Assembly (NCBI GenBank): GCA_009760855.2
Contig: WPIO01000021.1
Location: 1,518,501-1,582,500 of the forward strand
Source of the DNA: Cristatella mucedo
Lineage: Eukaryota; Bryozoa; Phylactolaemata; Cristatellidae
DNA: 64,000 nucleotides
Direction: 5' to 3'
Position numbers and translations under genes: made by a program. The notes under the pieces are model-generated. The model did not search any database, had not been told where the DNA came from, and saw only the letters and a program-made list of their open reading frames with translations. Positions 11,901-23,112 of the stretch are shown piece after piece. How positions within the stretch are numbered: the first letter of the stretch is position 1; the number at the start of each line of letters is the position of its first letter.

Positions 11901-12239
11901 TATTATTACTATTATAATTATTAATTATACCTAATTATTAATATTATAACTATTAGGCAGACATTTAAAAAAATGTCTATTTTTCTGGAACGAACGTAGC
12001 GTGAAATAACAGGTAAACACCATCTGACGAAGATGTGAGTAAAGTTAGAGTAAATTGTGGTTTGCTTGATATGGCCAAGAACTATTGCAATAAAAAGCAG
12101 TGCTAAGCGTTATTAATTATGGATTTGGCATATACATATCCAGGTAGAAATGTAGACATACACATAAACAAATTATCTTTTTTAGATCTTTGTTTTGATG
12201 CATTCGAAGAATAAACAAGTTAACAATCTAGTTTAGGTG

Positions 12240-12840
12240 GTCAGAATGGAACAAACTTGGCCACCATTTTGAAAGTGGTAGTCATTGCCTAAATTAGATA
12301 ATGATTAATATAGAGATAAAATGGGCTGTACTAGAGTACGTGGAGGTAATGGAAAAACTCTCTATAAAGCAGGAGCTATGTACCCATTACTTGTGGTGGG
12401 TAAAAAAAAAGCAGTTGAAATTGATCAAGAACATTGCCCTACCATTTACAGTAGAGTAAAAACAGCTGTTAACACTGATTCTTACAATTCCAAAAAGTTG
12501 GTGAATCTATAAATGCGAATAGGCGAAAAACACTAAAAAAAATATTAGAAGCTGCAAAATAAAAGAAAGATAGGGAAAATCAAACGCAAAAAGATAATGG
12601 GCGATAGGAAAAACAATGCACACAGATCTACAGCAGATAGATGTGGATATAAAAAACTATCTAGGGAAGAGGAAGATGCGGATTATGAACGAAGGCTAGC
12701 AAATAGTGATCCTGGAATGCATAAACAATTAGACAGATTTATGACTAGTATGGCAGAGAAAGAACCGGAATCTAGGCCGAAAAAAACGGAAAGTCAAGTT
12801 ATGAAACCACCTCTCAATAAAAATTAATCTCCATTAATTG
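12240..12840 (+). pseudogene. Polinton small gene remnants (two short open frames)
   Basis: Two adjacent open frames survive: 12,321-12,512 (63 codons, starting MGCTRVRGGNGK) and 12,597-12,827 (76 codons, highly charged, Lys/Glu/Arg-rich, starting MGDRKNNAHRS). They are in sense with the following capsid-like sequence and separated by a short frame-broken stretch. The first has no true P-loop despite GGNGKT, since the required upstream glycine is missing. Neither product is recognised. Confidence 0.35.
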
Positions 12841-12879
12841 ATAGAGGTGAAGCTTCCAAAACAGGAATTGGTGAAACTT

Positions 12880-14420
12880 TATATATTAGAATAGGAGGAT
12901 AAATATTGCCAGTACTGTTAAGTAGTGATAACGGATTTTGATGTAGATAAAATATTGCACGTGATAGACCATGAAATACCTCCGGCACCCATCTTAACAT
13001 TCATTAACATGAGTATCCTCCAGCTGATGGAATTCAAGAACCTGCAATCAGTCCTGGAACAAACATAGGATTTTTCGTTAAAGCTAGGGAATACGGATTA
13101 CTGTGTACTATCTGACGTTAATCTATTGGTTGAGTGAAGCATGAAGCTATGGAGGGATGCTGCAGCTCACTCAATTAGTACGCTTGCTTAGTACTGATGC
13201 CGGCTATCAAGCACCTGCTGATGCTGATGTTACGTTTGATAATAACGGCGCTGCTTGGTTATTTTGATCAAATTCGGCTGAGAATTTGAGTTTTTGTTGA
13301 ATCTTAAGATAGCGAGTATTAAATGGATTCAACTTCTACAATTCCAGGAATGCTGTTGTATCAAAACTATTACAATAGAGGTGAAGGGCCAACATGCGCT
13401 ACTATCAGCCAGCTGCAGGATGTAATGTAGTTGCAGTAGCCGCTGATACTAATCATACATGTGCTGAGTCTACCGCAACAAATATGGGTTGATTGCAAGG
13501 AAACTAGCAATAGGAACTTAAGTTTGGCCAAATGGAACCTTTAGTGAAATTCTACCTTTTAGGTAGGATCTCTAGATTCTGCAGAGACATGCCCAAGATC
13601 ATTTATAATACCAGCATTGAACTCATGCTTAAGAGAGGAGCGTTTGAACATGTCAATGCATTGCACTTTACAGCTACTCCAGTGGCTGTTCCAGCAGCTA
13701 ACGTAACTAATTGTGCTAGAATATTCCTTGACAATCTTCGTCAAATTGTTCCTAAAGTTCAACCTAGCATTTTGATTCAAAGATCTCTCACAGATAAAAC
13801 ATGAAAGCCAAATGGTAGAATTAAACTTATCAACTTAGAGGAATAGAAAACATGAAATCTCATCTATTGGAATATATTGAAGGAGTAGCTGTCAATATTA
13901 GGGCTTGGATGAAAACGTTAAGTCACTTATCGTCGCATTTCGAACCGTTAATAAGTAAATAGTTGCACTGCAAATAACCCCGTGTTTAACCACGTAAATG
14001 TTGAGAGCATTGCCGTAACACCAGGATTTGGAAGGCAATACCCAAAATTGATGCGTGTGAACAACTTCCGAAAGCATAATGCGCTACGGCTTAAATAGAT
14101 TTTACCCAGTTTAGGAAAACATTCTTAGGGGAGTAAGGGAAAGCCCGTCACTCTTCCTGACTGTGTAGCGCTATACCCATTCCACGTTATCGATCTTAAA
14201 TTCAACGAGCAATTGCTTCAGAATACTAATATGCTATATCTAACAATCGAGTTTAGAACTGCTCCAGATGCTAATTTGCATGAAGTTCAAAACATCGTGA
14301 TCTCTAAACTGAACTTAATCCTATCGTTAATAATAACGGTGCTGCTTTCAGAGCATTGAAACTACCATCAGTTTAAGTTTCCGTCAATAAAATTAAACTA
14401 CTTTTGTATTGCACTTGAAT
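12880..14420 (+). pseudogene. Polinton capsid-like structural gene, decayed
   Basis: A long plus-strand remnant in several frames. Pieces in order: MDSTSTIPGMLLYQNYYNRG (about 13,322-13,382); a 90-codon open frame 13,532-13,804 with RFCRDMPKIIYNTSIELML; ENVKSLIVAFRTVNK (13,913-13,960); and VALYPFHVIDLKFNEQLLQN near 14,170-14,225, followed by TNMLYLTIEFRTAPDANLHE. The layout (an 'I-V-[GA]-F-[QR]-T' segment, later a 'L-Y-P-x-x-V-[IF]-D-[LV]' segment, then an even beta-strand alternation) resembles jelly-roll capsid-type proteins I know from Polinton-related elements of invertebrates. I assign it as a capsid candidate only; fold prediction would decide. At least four stops or frame changes inactivate it. 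Confidence 0.42.
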
Positions 14421-15225
14421 GAAGCAGGGCAGTGACGCATGGCTCTAGTTTATGAGGTTAAACACTGGTGGATACAAAATATATTCGATATTAGAAATGA
14501 TTAAATCTTCAGAAATCTAAAAGTTGATGAAATGAATCAAGAAATGACACGCAGAAATTTTTTTAAATATGTAAGCAATCAATCTTTAGAATTAGGGCTC
14601 CATTCCCAAGGAAAACGTTTGAACCTATTGTCGCAAAGTTACTAGAAATGAAATTTTGAAGTACGATAACTAACGCTGATGATTGCTTCTCTAAAGATGA
14701 ACTTTGTCCTTTTAGTACCTGACGTCATAATGTGCATTGAAGTTTCTAAAATCACTTATAGAAATAAAATGTCCATGGTCTAGGCGCTTTATCGAAGGAG
14801 AAATACTTCCGAAATATGAAGTGAAATGCTTTTTAGGATTTTGCGTATTAGAAATGGATGAATGTTTATCCTGCAAATTTGAAATAAGCATATGAGGTCT
14901 AAATTTCTTTAATAGAGATAGATTGTGTAGCTGCTAAAAAAATTTAGAATACCCACAGAAGAAGACATTGACATTACTATCAAAACGTGATTTTTTTGCA
15001 TCTTCTCAAAGCGGTGAGGCATTTAGATTTCGAGTTTATTTTAATATATGAAGATGGGATATTCAATAATAAGAACTGAAAAGGATATGTTATTACTTTT
15101 ATGTGAACAACTTTGCATAAAAACCGTTAGAGAACCTGGTTAAGAAACATTTTCAAGATTAGTGCCACTAATCACCGAAGTAGTCAATAAAACAAAGTTG
15201 AAACTTATAATACAAAATGTTCTTA
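14421..15225 (+). pseudogene. Polinton gene remnant, unidentified
   Basis: AT-rich plus-strand sequence with short open pieces, including SKITYRNKMSMV near 14,740-14,775, RRFIEGEILPKYEVKCFLGF near 14,780-14,845 and LLSKRDFFASSQSGEAFRF near 14,970-15,030. Many stops. It lies between the capsid-like and fibre-like remnants and was probably a virion gene. I do not recognise it. Confidence 0.3.
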
Positions 15226-15810
15226 AAAGAAGACTATAACCAATATCTGCGATAGGAGTTTTACAGACTTGGGTATGAGTGGTAATAATAAAATAAATGT
15301 GAGGGATCCCGTCAATCTTGGAGGTTCAGTGAACGAAGAATATACAGATACAAACTTCCCCAGATTATCTATAACGAATACCGCATCGACAATCGATTGC
15401 TCAGGTAAAGAATTAACCAATGTTGATGCTGCTGTTAGTGCAAACTATTTTGTTCTGAAAAGTCAATCGGATGTTAAATTTAATAAAGCTAGCGATACGG
15501 CGACTGGAGATTTGAATATGGAAGGATTCTCAGTATAGTCTTGTTATTTAAACTCGGCTTCTGTTACTACTACCGCTTTGGGTTATAACTTTTGCTTTAC
15601 TTACGGAGGTATGAAACAAGATACAGTATTAATGTATGTTCCAGTAGGACACGATATGAACATGATTGATAATAAGATGACAATTTAATAAATCTTACCG
15701 ATTCCAAAGATGCCGCTAAAAGTTCTTATTCGGATAGCGTTAGTGGTAGTAACGGTAGAAAATTTAGAAAAGTAGTAATGATGTCATTACTTGGATCTAC
15801 GCTTCATGGC
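15226..15810 (+). pseudogene. Second Polinton fibre-like gene, decayed
   Basis: An 89-codon open frame (15,269-15,538) begins GMSGNNKINVRDP and contains NEEYTD, then a DAAVSANYF block and ending DTATGDLNMEGF. These are the same phage-fibre-type elements ('S-G-x-x-x-I-x-x-x-x-D-P', 'D-A-A-V-x-x-x-Y', 'G-D-L-N-M') as in the minus-strand gene at 6,960-7,640. The frame resumes after a stop near 15,540 with ALGYNFCFTYGGMKQDTVL and runs to about 15,690. It is cut on the right by a LINE-A insertion at about 15,817. The likely role is a virion fibre, inferred from the repeat pattern and context. Confidence 0.5.
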
Positions 15811-15816
15811 AAATTA

Positions 15817-17620
15817 TAATAATAATAACTTTGATGTAAAACTCTCACAGAACTCAGTCTCTTTCTAGGCACTTTTATTTTCTGCAAAGGAAGCACGATC
15901 AAATGGTTAGTCGCAGCATGCTCAATGAACAACAAGAATAGCATGGGCAGGGGTTGCATGCACAGGATCAGCATGCAACTTTGATTAGTGGCAGCATGCA
16001 CAGTGTCAGCACGCATAAGCACATGAAGGACTAATCACAGGGACCCACTAAATGCTGTGCTAAATAGGTGTGTTTTAATTTTTTTTTAAATGTGGTCAGG
16101 TCAGGGGATGTTCTGACGCAAGTCGGGAGGGAGTTCCCGTCATTGGGAGCATACGAACAAAATGCACGGTCTCCAAAGGATTTCAGGTCTGTACGGGGTA
16201 TTTTTAGACTGTTGGAATCCGAAAAGCGGGTGGTACGATGCTTGGCCTAGTGGGGGAGTTGATGTGAGAGATAGGCTGGATTCAAAGAATGAAGTGACCT
16301 AAAAGTGAGCAACAAAACCTTGAAGTCAATCCGTTGCTTGACTGGTAGCCAGTGCAGGTTGGCGAGAAGTGGTGTGATGTGGCAACTGCGACGCTCACGA
16401 CGACAAGCCTAGCTGCACAGTTTTGCACCAGCTGCAATCGCCTGATCGTACATGCTGGTAGGCCAGTAAGCAGTGAGTTGCAGAAGTCGTGACGGGATGT
16501 CACGACTTCTGGGAGGGATCAAAGCAAAGGTACAACTGAGTGTCATCCGCATAGAAGTGAAAGCCTAGATTGTGCTTGGCAATCACATCAGCAAGAGGGA
16601 GAGTATAAACCGTGAAAAGAATCGGACCTAGCACAGAGCCCTGAGGTACTCCATATTTCAGAGGTACTTCAGATGATCGTTGTCCATTCACGTCAATACT
16701 CTGGAGTCTCCCACTGAGATAGGATCTGAACCATTGCAGAGCAGTGGAAGTGATGCCCATGTGAGATGAGAGGCGCTCTAGAAGAACTTTGTGATCGATA
16801 GTAACAAAAGCTGCCGAAAGATTGAGCAAAACAAGTAGAGACACTCTACCCTTATCTGCATTCCTAAGTACGTCGTTGTATAACCTAAGCAATGCTGACT
16901 GTGTGGAGTGATTAGCTCTAAAGCCAGACTGGAACTTACTAGCAAGGTTTGAAGTTTCGATATATGAGTTCAGCTGGTCCTCCATGACCCGTTCCAGTGT
17001 CTTTGATAGGATTGGTCGAAGGGAGACTGGGCGATAGCTGCTTAAGCTCTCTTGGTCTAGTGTCGCTTTCTTGAGAAGTGGCCTGACTACAGCTTTTCTG
17101 AAAGGTGCTGGGACTTTAAGAAAGTTTGCAGCGATCCATGTGCGGATATCATCCATACATGCTTCAAGGGAGTTGAGAGAATTCGACGTGCTGGAAATCT
17201 GGGAGGGATCAAAGCAAAGGTACAACTGACTGTCATCTGCACAGAAGTGAAAGCCTAGACTATGTACATTATGTAGATTAGATCAAGCAATCACATCGGC
17301 GAGAGGGAGAATATAAATCATGAAAAAAAGGACCAAGCACAGAGCCCAGAGGTACCTCACACATTGGAGAGCTCTTTGGATGATCTTCGTCCATTCACAT
17401 AAATACTCTGGAGACTCCCACTAAGAAAGAACCTGAACCATTGCAATGCAGTTTCAGTGGTGCCCAGGCAAGATCAGAGATGCTCAAGAAGGACTCGTGA
17501 GCGATAGTATCAAAAGCTGCCAACATATCGAGCAAAACAAGCAGAGATACTCTACCTAAGTCTGCATTCTTAAGTACGTCGTTATACACCCGAAGCAATG
17601 CTGACTTTGTTTAGTGACCA
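15817..17620 (-). mobile_element. LINE-A copy with an internal tandem duplication of the RT domain
   Basis: The left end is the ATT-type tail and 3' hairpin of LINE-A (15,817-15,870), followed by 3' UTR. The minus strand encodes reverse transcriptase twice. A 241-codon open frame (16,500-17,225) runs from a first YLCFDPSQ segment into the RT palm (SYRPVSL, AFVTIDHKVLLERL, YGVPQGSVLGP) and a second [16 protein letters not shown]. Upstream of it (17,226-17,600) lies another, more decayed RT palm. Thus RT 3' and 5' halves are joined head to tail. At 16,482-16,510 a 12-bp perfect inverted repeat (AGAAGTCGTGAC) with a 5-bp spacer sits at the junction where the palm is fused to the C-terminal domain, skipping the thumb. 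It is inserted in the Polinton. Confidence 0.78.
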
Positions 17621-18539
17621 TTCTCTCCTGGCCATACTTGGCCAACTATAGACACACATCCTATCATAATTCATTCATTTCATGTTGTTGTAACTAATAA
17701 CTGCGTGCCTTTACCTCGGAACTTGAATAGTGTCTTACCCTCTATTTGATTGGGATAACTAATTATAAACGATGCGTGGAGATATCAAATTGCATGTATT
17801 TACGCGAATTCCAGTTATTTTTAAAGTTATTGATAATACTTGAAGCATAAATTTAAAATGTATCTCTTAATCACCTACAAAGCTAAATAATTATATTAAG
17901 TGAAATAATATAAATTATGCTTCCCTAATCCCATCCATATTTAATTCATATCTAGCATTATCATAGATCATGGTCGTTGCTTCAACTATCTTGTAATAAA
18001 GATCAGAACACTCGTTATTGATGCAAATAGATCAATCACAGTTATTTGAAAATACCTTTTTTTAGATTTACAGTGTACGCATCTTCCAAACGATGAATGC
18101 AGGCTTTCACATTCTTTTTGATCTTTAAAAATATTTATTTGAGGTGTTTTGGAGAAGTCTTGAAAAACTAATCCGTAAAACCTGGTTCATACTTTACCAA
18201 CAGTTGCAAAGTCAGTTTTATTCCCATTCTTATCGCAGAAAGAACACATAAACTTCTAATGTTTTAGGATTGGAGGCTGGAAACTAACGCAAATGAATTC
18301 TGGTTTTCTAGCGTTAATTACATGGTAAATGTCAAGATACGTTAACTCCAGGAAACAAAGATAAAAAATCAAGTACATATGTAAAATAAAAGTAATGTCT
18401 TTCAAGACATTAAATAAAAAAAATATGGGGAATATAATGAGAATGCAGCCAACAGGCAAGTGTTCAAGAGTAGAGTTATATTCAAGAGTAAACCTAGAAA
18501 AATTCTAAACAGTTTCATCAAAGTTACCTTTACCCAGTG
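17621..18539. other. AT-rich Polinton sequence without a clear gene
   Basis: This stretch lies between the LINE-A insertion and the integrase. Minus-strand frames give short open pieces such as FCDKNGNKTDFATVGKV and SLHSSFGRCVHCKSKK near 18,050-18,240, which hint at a small Cys-containing protein on the minus strand, but there are many stops. The N-terminal part of the integrase may also be hidden here in decayed form. No feature can be named. Confidence 0.3.
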
Positions 18540-19290
18540 GATCCGGATCAAGCTGATATACTCTGCCAATCTAATGATAAAGGTAGTAAGCAAGGTGCAT
18601 TAAAGACGTTGCGAGTAGGCTTAAAGACGCTAGAGCTTTAAAGACCAAGACTGCTAGAGATGTGAGTAAAGCTATAAGAACCATGTATTCAAAAAGTAAC
18701 CTAGAGTGACTAAGGGTAGTGACTATAAATCCTGGATCAGAGTTTAAAGGTAAATTCCAAAAGGAAAGGAAGAAGCATAATGTAATGATTATAGAAGCGG
18801 TAACTAAGAAAAGTGTAGCGATGGTTGAGAGTATGAAGAGAGCCGTTGCTGAAATATTATTCATGTATCAGTATGAAAAAGAGATGGAAGAATGAAATTG
18901 TGATAGAAATAAAGAGCGGATAAAGAACTTGCTAACAGTAATAAATACTTGGACAAAAGCGAATAAAGACTGGTTAGTAAAAAGCTAGTGGAAGCGATAA
19001 AAGATAAAAAAAAAATTAAAGATAACTAGACCAAAATGTAGTGGTGAGAAAGCTTTAGAACTCGGAACGAGCGTTATATACTTTTTAGAAGATAAAGATG
19101 GTGAAAGCGAGAAAGGAAGAAGAGCTACGGATCCAAATTATTTATTGAAAGCTCATAGAATAGTGCGGATAATGTTTACGCGAGATCAAAACATCAGATA
19201 TTGGGTAAATAGTGTTTAAAGAATCTATTGGGTAGATAATTTTAAGAGAAGCTTTGTAAGAGTAGACTTAAAAGCACTCAACCATGTTTC
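18540..19290 (+). pseudogene. Polinton retroviral-type integrase, decayed
   Basis: The C-terminal half of the DDE integrase that Polintons share with retroviruses and LTR elements. From about 18,610 a plus-strand frame gives ARALKTKTARDVSKAIRTMY, then the core block INPGSEFKGKF (about 18,724-18,757; in the family the position before GSEF is an acidic residue, here Asn-Pro, so a catalytic Asp is lost). Then AMVESMKRAVAE (18,817-18,852) occupies the place of the catalytic Glu block, and LFMYQYEKEME follows. Downstream come ELGTSVIYFLED, GRRATDPNYLLKAHRI (19,115-19,165) and NFKRSFVRVDLKAL (19,240-19,280), the C-terminal signature of Polinton integrases. Stops occur at several points. Together with pPolB and PRO this fixes the identity of the element. 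Confidence 0.85.
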
Positions 19291-20960
19291 GTCGAGCTGA
19301 ATATATTCCATTAACAATTATTTCCTGCAACTCTTCTTGAGTAACCTCTTCGTCAGATAATGCGTTGATTACCTTTTCTACTGACCTATCGTTTGCAACT
19401 AGTCTAGGGTTTTTTCTTTTCTCTATTTGTGAAGTAACGCAATGCACTGATTCTGTAAGAGAACCTAAACCAGCTAAAACTATGGAAACGTGACATATTT
19501 AATTTGCTAAATTCAAACCTATCATCATGGTAAGCATGCCTTAAAGATTATCATGAATCGAAATGTGTACGAAGCTAACGTAACTTTTTTTCAAACAAGA
19601 TCTAATCCTATTGCTTTCCACGGTAAGGTAGGCATACTTTTTTAGTAAACATTTTCTATTATGTCAGCCATCTTGTTAGTCATCACCTTCATTTCTAATT
19701 AAAAATAAATCGATAGAATTGGTAGAAGAATCATGAGAGCTATTAAAATTGTGTGTTGATTTGATATAGTGAACGAAATTATGATATTTGATTGAAACTA
19801 AGTTTTTTAACCTAGACAGGTATTGATCAACTGTAAGATTTGTATCGGTAGTAGAGTCGTAAGAGGTAGTTTCAATGGGTGCATCGGGTGGATTCACTTC
19901 GTAGGAACATCTGCTAACAACTATGAAGCAATTGCGTGGGGAATTTGGAGATAGTTGAATGGACGTCATGGTATTGAGAATTTTTTTGAGATAATCTTTT
20001 ATGATAATGTAAGTTAATGGATAAAATCCTGCATGCGGTAAGTAATCGAAACAACGTCTTATTTGTTTGATAACACCTTGATAGCTCTATCTCTATCGAA
20101 ATTAAACAAGAAATATCATCTTGTGTATGCAAAAAGAAAAGGTAGCTAGAAGAGATTAAGATTCAAGAGTATCAATTCCATCTTTAATTGTATCAATATC
20201 ATCATACCATCTAGTACGTAAACGAGGAAAACCACACCTATTTCACGTGTGATGACATTGATGATTACTAAAAATATATTTAATGCGTTGGATTTCCTCC
20301 TCTCTAACTTTAATTGCTTTAAGTTTTCTTTCTGCAACTACGTTTTTGAGAGCATTTTCCTATTCTATTCTTCTCTTGTTCTTCCCTAGTTCATATTCAC
20401 TTTTAAGTGTTCCGCCATCGCATCATTCAACGTGTCACTCCTCTTGTTTCCGGGTGGCAGCATAATGATACTTTGCTTAAGTTCATTTCTATGCGACTTT
20501 AGGTCCTTACCAAGATACATCATCTATCCAATATTTTCAAGTCAAAAAATGTTAACATATTCATTAATACTCTTGCCTTTTTCCGATTAGGTACAATTAG
20601 TTAAATTATTAAATATATTAAGACAATAATCAAACCATATCTTTTCCCACTATCACATAGCCACTTCACAAAACTAGCATTAGCCAAGTACCTACCCATC
20701 GACTCTTGGAGCTTCAGCAGGTTGATACATGTTTTAAATACATATAAAAAATCTTTCCTTTAATTGAAATAAGGTATATAAAACTTACCCAACTAGGACA
20801 TGTCGTAAGAAGAAAATGAAATATTACTGAAGATAAAATAAATGCTCTTGAAATCGCATGAGTGGAAATTGTTATTTTAAAGACCATCATGTTCAAGCGA
20901 AGGAAGATAATTTTTCACTCACCGTGGGGTATTAGACGATAGCACGTTTCCTAAATCCAT
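19291..20960 (-). pseudogene. Polinton minus-strand gene remnants near its right end
   Basis: Minus-strand coding-like pieces: 19,676-19,969 (97 codons, with SKIYD-free Ser/Thr-rich sequence including TTDTNLTVDQYLSRL), a downstream segment near 19,300-19,460 with NDRSVEKVINALSDEEVTQE, a piece 19,914-20,132, and a charged segment near 20,280-20,470 beginning MLPPGNKRSDTLNDAM. They face the integrase. I do not recognise the products. AT content falls off near 20,960-21,000, which is the best estimate of the element's right end. The terminal inverted repeat cannot be checked because the left end lies outside the window. Confidence 0.4.
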
Positions 20961-21042
20961 AGTCGTACTCTCCCATTAAATTATTTGCTCTTACTAGCCA
21001 AGCTGCGTGTCGGCTTTTCTTCTTTGGCCGTGTGGAGCTTAA

Positions 21043-21555
21043 TAATAATACACTTGATAAAGCGCCCTTGGAGAACTCGATCTCTTTCTAGGCGCTTTAC
21101 ATTTGCTGCAAAGGAAACACGATCGAATGATGAGTGGTATCATGCTTGATAAACAACATGAATAACATGGTTAGGGGTGACATGCACAGGGTCAGCATGC
21201 AAGTATAGTTAGTGACAGCGTGCAACGGTGTCAGCACGCATTAGCACATAGGTGCGTTTTTGATTTATTTTTAACTGTGGTTAAGTGAGGGGATGTCATG
21301 AACCAAGTCGGGAGTGAGTTCCAGGCTTTGGGAGCATACGAACTAAAGGCGCGGTCTCCAAAGGATTAGAGGTTTGTACGGGGTATAGGTAAATAGTTAG
21401 GTTCCGAAGAGCGGGTGGTAAGATCCTGGTGGGGAAGTAGACCTGATAGGTAATCTGTAGCCAAAGAATGAATAGACCTAAAAGTAAGCGACGAAACATT
21501 GAAGTCGATCCGTTGCTTGGCTGGTAGCCAGTGCAGATCAGCGAGAAGTGGTGTG
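21043..21555 (-). mobile_element. LINE-A fragment, 3' end
   Basis: It begins with AATAATAAT-type tail sequence and the LINE-A hairpin (about 21,052-21,105), followed by the 3' UTR (CATGCACAGGGTCAGCATGC near 21,181-21,200) and part of the ORF2 C-terminus on the minus strand. It breaks off near 21,555 in the segment coding for the C-terminal domain. Small internal deletions relative to other copies. Confidence 0.78.
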
Positions 21556-21877
21556 ATAATTAAGAGCTTATACGATTGCCTGAGCTTGTACTGCCGTAGT
21601 AACTATATAACACACTGGACATCTAGGTTACCCAGAGTAGTTTCATTCTTGCAACCTTCACTTAAAATAAGATTCTCTTTCTTGTTCATATCAACTACCG
21701 CGCCAGCTAGACTGCGGACTATTAGCCGATTTTTGTTCCAATATCCCTACCATTAACCGTCGCTTTAATTATGTACTTTCATCAAGGAAAGTCTACATAA
21801 ACCTTGATAAGCTTGATCTGAATAAATGCACCCGCAATCTGGCCAGATGCTCACTAGCTGCTTCGCCATTCAGTAGT
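21556..21877. other. Unassigned sequence between two LINE-A copies
   Basis: About 320 bp of sequence that does not match the LINE-A copies on either side and carries no recognisable gene. It ends in a 15-bp direct duplication, CCTCTCGTTAGACGA twice at about 21,879-21,908, at the start of the next LINE-A fragment. Confidence 0.3.
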
Positions 21878-22710
21878 ACCCTCTCGTTAGACGACCTCTC
21901 GTTAGACGACCGTATCAGCTCCACATCTCCTACTTTCAGCTACATAACATTGCTAAAATTTGGGCTTGTTTAGATAAGGATACTACGTCCAAGTTGGTCC
22001 ATGCATTCGTGACATCCCGTCTCGACTTCTGCAACTCACTGCTTACTGGCTTACCGGCACGTGCGATCAGGCGATTGCAGCTGGTGCAGAACTCTGCAGC
22101 TAGGCTTGTCTATCGTGAGCGTTGCAGTTGCCACATCACACCACGTCTTGCCGACCTACACTGGCTACCAGTCAAGCAACGGATTGACCAAGGTTCTGTC
22201 GCTAATTTTTTGGTCACTTCATTATTTGGCTCCAGCTTATCTCTCATATCTACTCCCCCACCAGGCCAAGCATCGTACCACCTGCTTTTTGGAATCCGAC
22301 AGTCTACCAATACCTCGTACAAACCTCAAATCCTTTGGATACCGTGCCTTTAGTTCGTATGCTCCCAAAGCCTGGAACTTTCTCCCGACTTGAGTCAGAA
22401 CATCCCCGACCACATTTAAAAAGAACTTAAAAACACCTATTTAGCACAGCATTTAGTGGGTCCCTGTGATTCGTCCTTCATGTGCTTATGCGTGCTGACA
22501 CTGTGCATGCTGCCACGAACCACATTTGCATGCTGACCCTGTGCATGTCACCCCTAACCATGTTATTCATGTTGTTTATCAAGCATTTTACTCACCATTC
22601 AATTGCGTTTCCCTTTGCAGCAGCTGTAAAGTGCCTAGAAAGATATTGAGTTATCTGAGGGTGCTTTATCAAGTGCATCATTATTATTATTATTATTACC
22701 CGAGCTCTTC
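21878..22710 (+). mobile_element. LINE-A copy, 5'-truncated, plus orientation
   Basis: The plus strand codes for the ORF2 C-terminal domain: [20 protein letters not shown] near 21,990-22,045 and the following [20 protein letters not shown] segment near 22,060-22,120, in an open frame 21,994-22,353 that shifts near 22,190. The 3' UTR follows, then the hairpin (GTAAAGTGCC ... GGGTGCTTT, 22,625-22,672) and an ATT repeat tail (22,679-22,700). Together with the minus copy at 21,043-21,555 it forms a tail-out inverted pair. Confidence 0.8.
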
Positions 22711-22900
22711 GTTCGGCCTAGTTTAGATAAGGACACCGCAGCCAAGCTGGTCCATGCATTCTCGACATTGCGACTAGACTTAAATAACTCACTACTTGTA
22801 GGTCTTTGTGCCTGTGCCGTCAGGTTTCGGTTTCCGAAAAACTCAGCAGCTAGGCTTGTCTGTCATGAACGTTGCAACTGCAACAAAGCGTAACGAAATA
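22711..22900 (+). mobile_element. LINE-A short fragment
   Basis: Starts TTTAGATAAGGACACCGC and follows the LINE-A coding sequence (ORF2 C-terminal domain, 'KLVHAFxTxRLDxxNSLL') with many differences, then stops near 22,900. A second, older copy directly behind the preceding tail. Confidence 0.65.
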
Positions 22901-23112
22901 AGAAATAAGTGCCCCGATGTAACATGTAGAGCAAATGTCGATGGGAGACGAGGCAAATATCCGTTGGTTTAAGTTTTTTATTTACACCAGATTTACCGTG
23001 CTGACTGATCTGTAGTACGATGCTTAAACGATTGCTGTTTGCCCCCTCCCCACCCTAGCAGAATAGCTAGAGTGAGTCTAGCTCAGCCCAAAGGTCGAGC
23101 CGATGGCCTTTT

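Larger units (their letters stand above)
1..20960. mobile_element. Decayed Polinton/Maverick element (left end outside window)
   Basis: The whole AT-rich region is one element by content: protein-primed polymerase B at the left, adenain-like protease and fibre/capsid-type genes in the middle on both strands, retroviral-type integrase near the right end. This set is the hallmark of Polintons (Mavericks), 15-20 kb virus-like transposons. Subtracting the LINE insertions at 1,045-1,828, 2,696-4,030 and 15,817-17,620 leaves about 17 kb, a normal length. I did not find the packaging ATPase. No gene is intact, so the element is a fossil that cannot move by itself. Confidence 0.83.

Noticed and set aside
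12321-12512. Possible P-loop (GGNGKT) pointing to the Polinton packaging ATPase
   Set aside because: The glycine needed five residues before GKT is absent, no Walker B follows, and the frame is only 63 codons.
18571-18864. 97-codon hydrophobic minus-strand frame resembling a membrane protein
   Set aside because: It is antisense to the integrase remnant, whose conserved blocks are readable on the plus strand.
20900-21000. Right terminal inverted repeat of the Polinton
   Set aside because: The left terminus is outside the window, so an inverted match cannot be tested; only a composition shift is visible.
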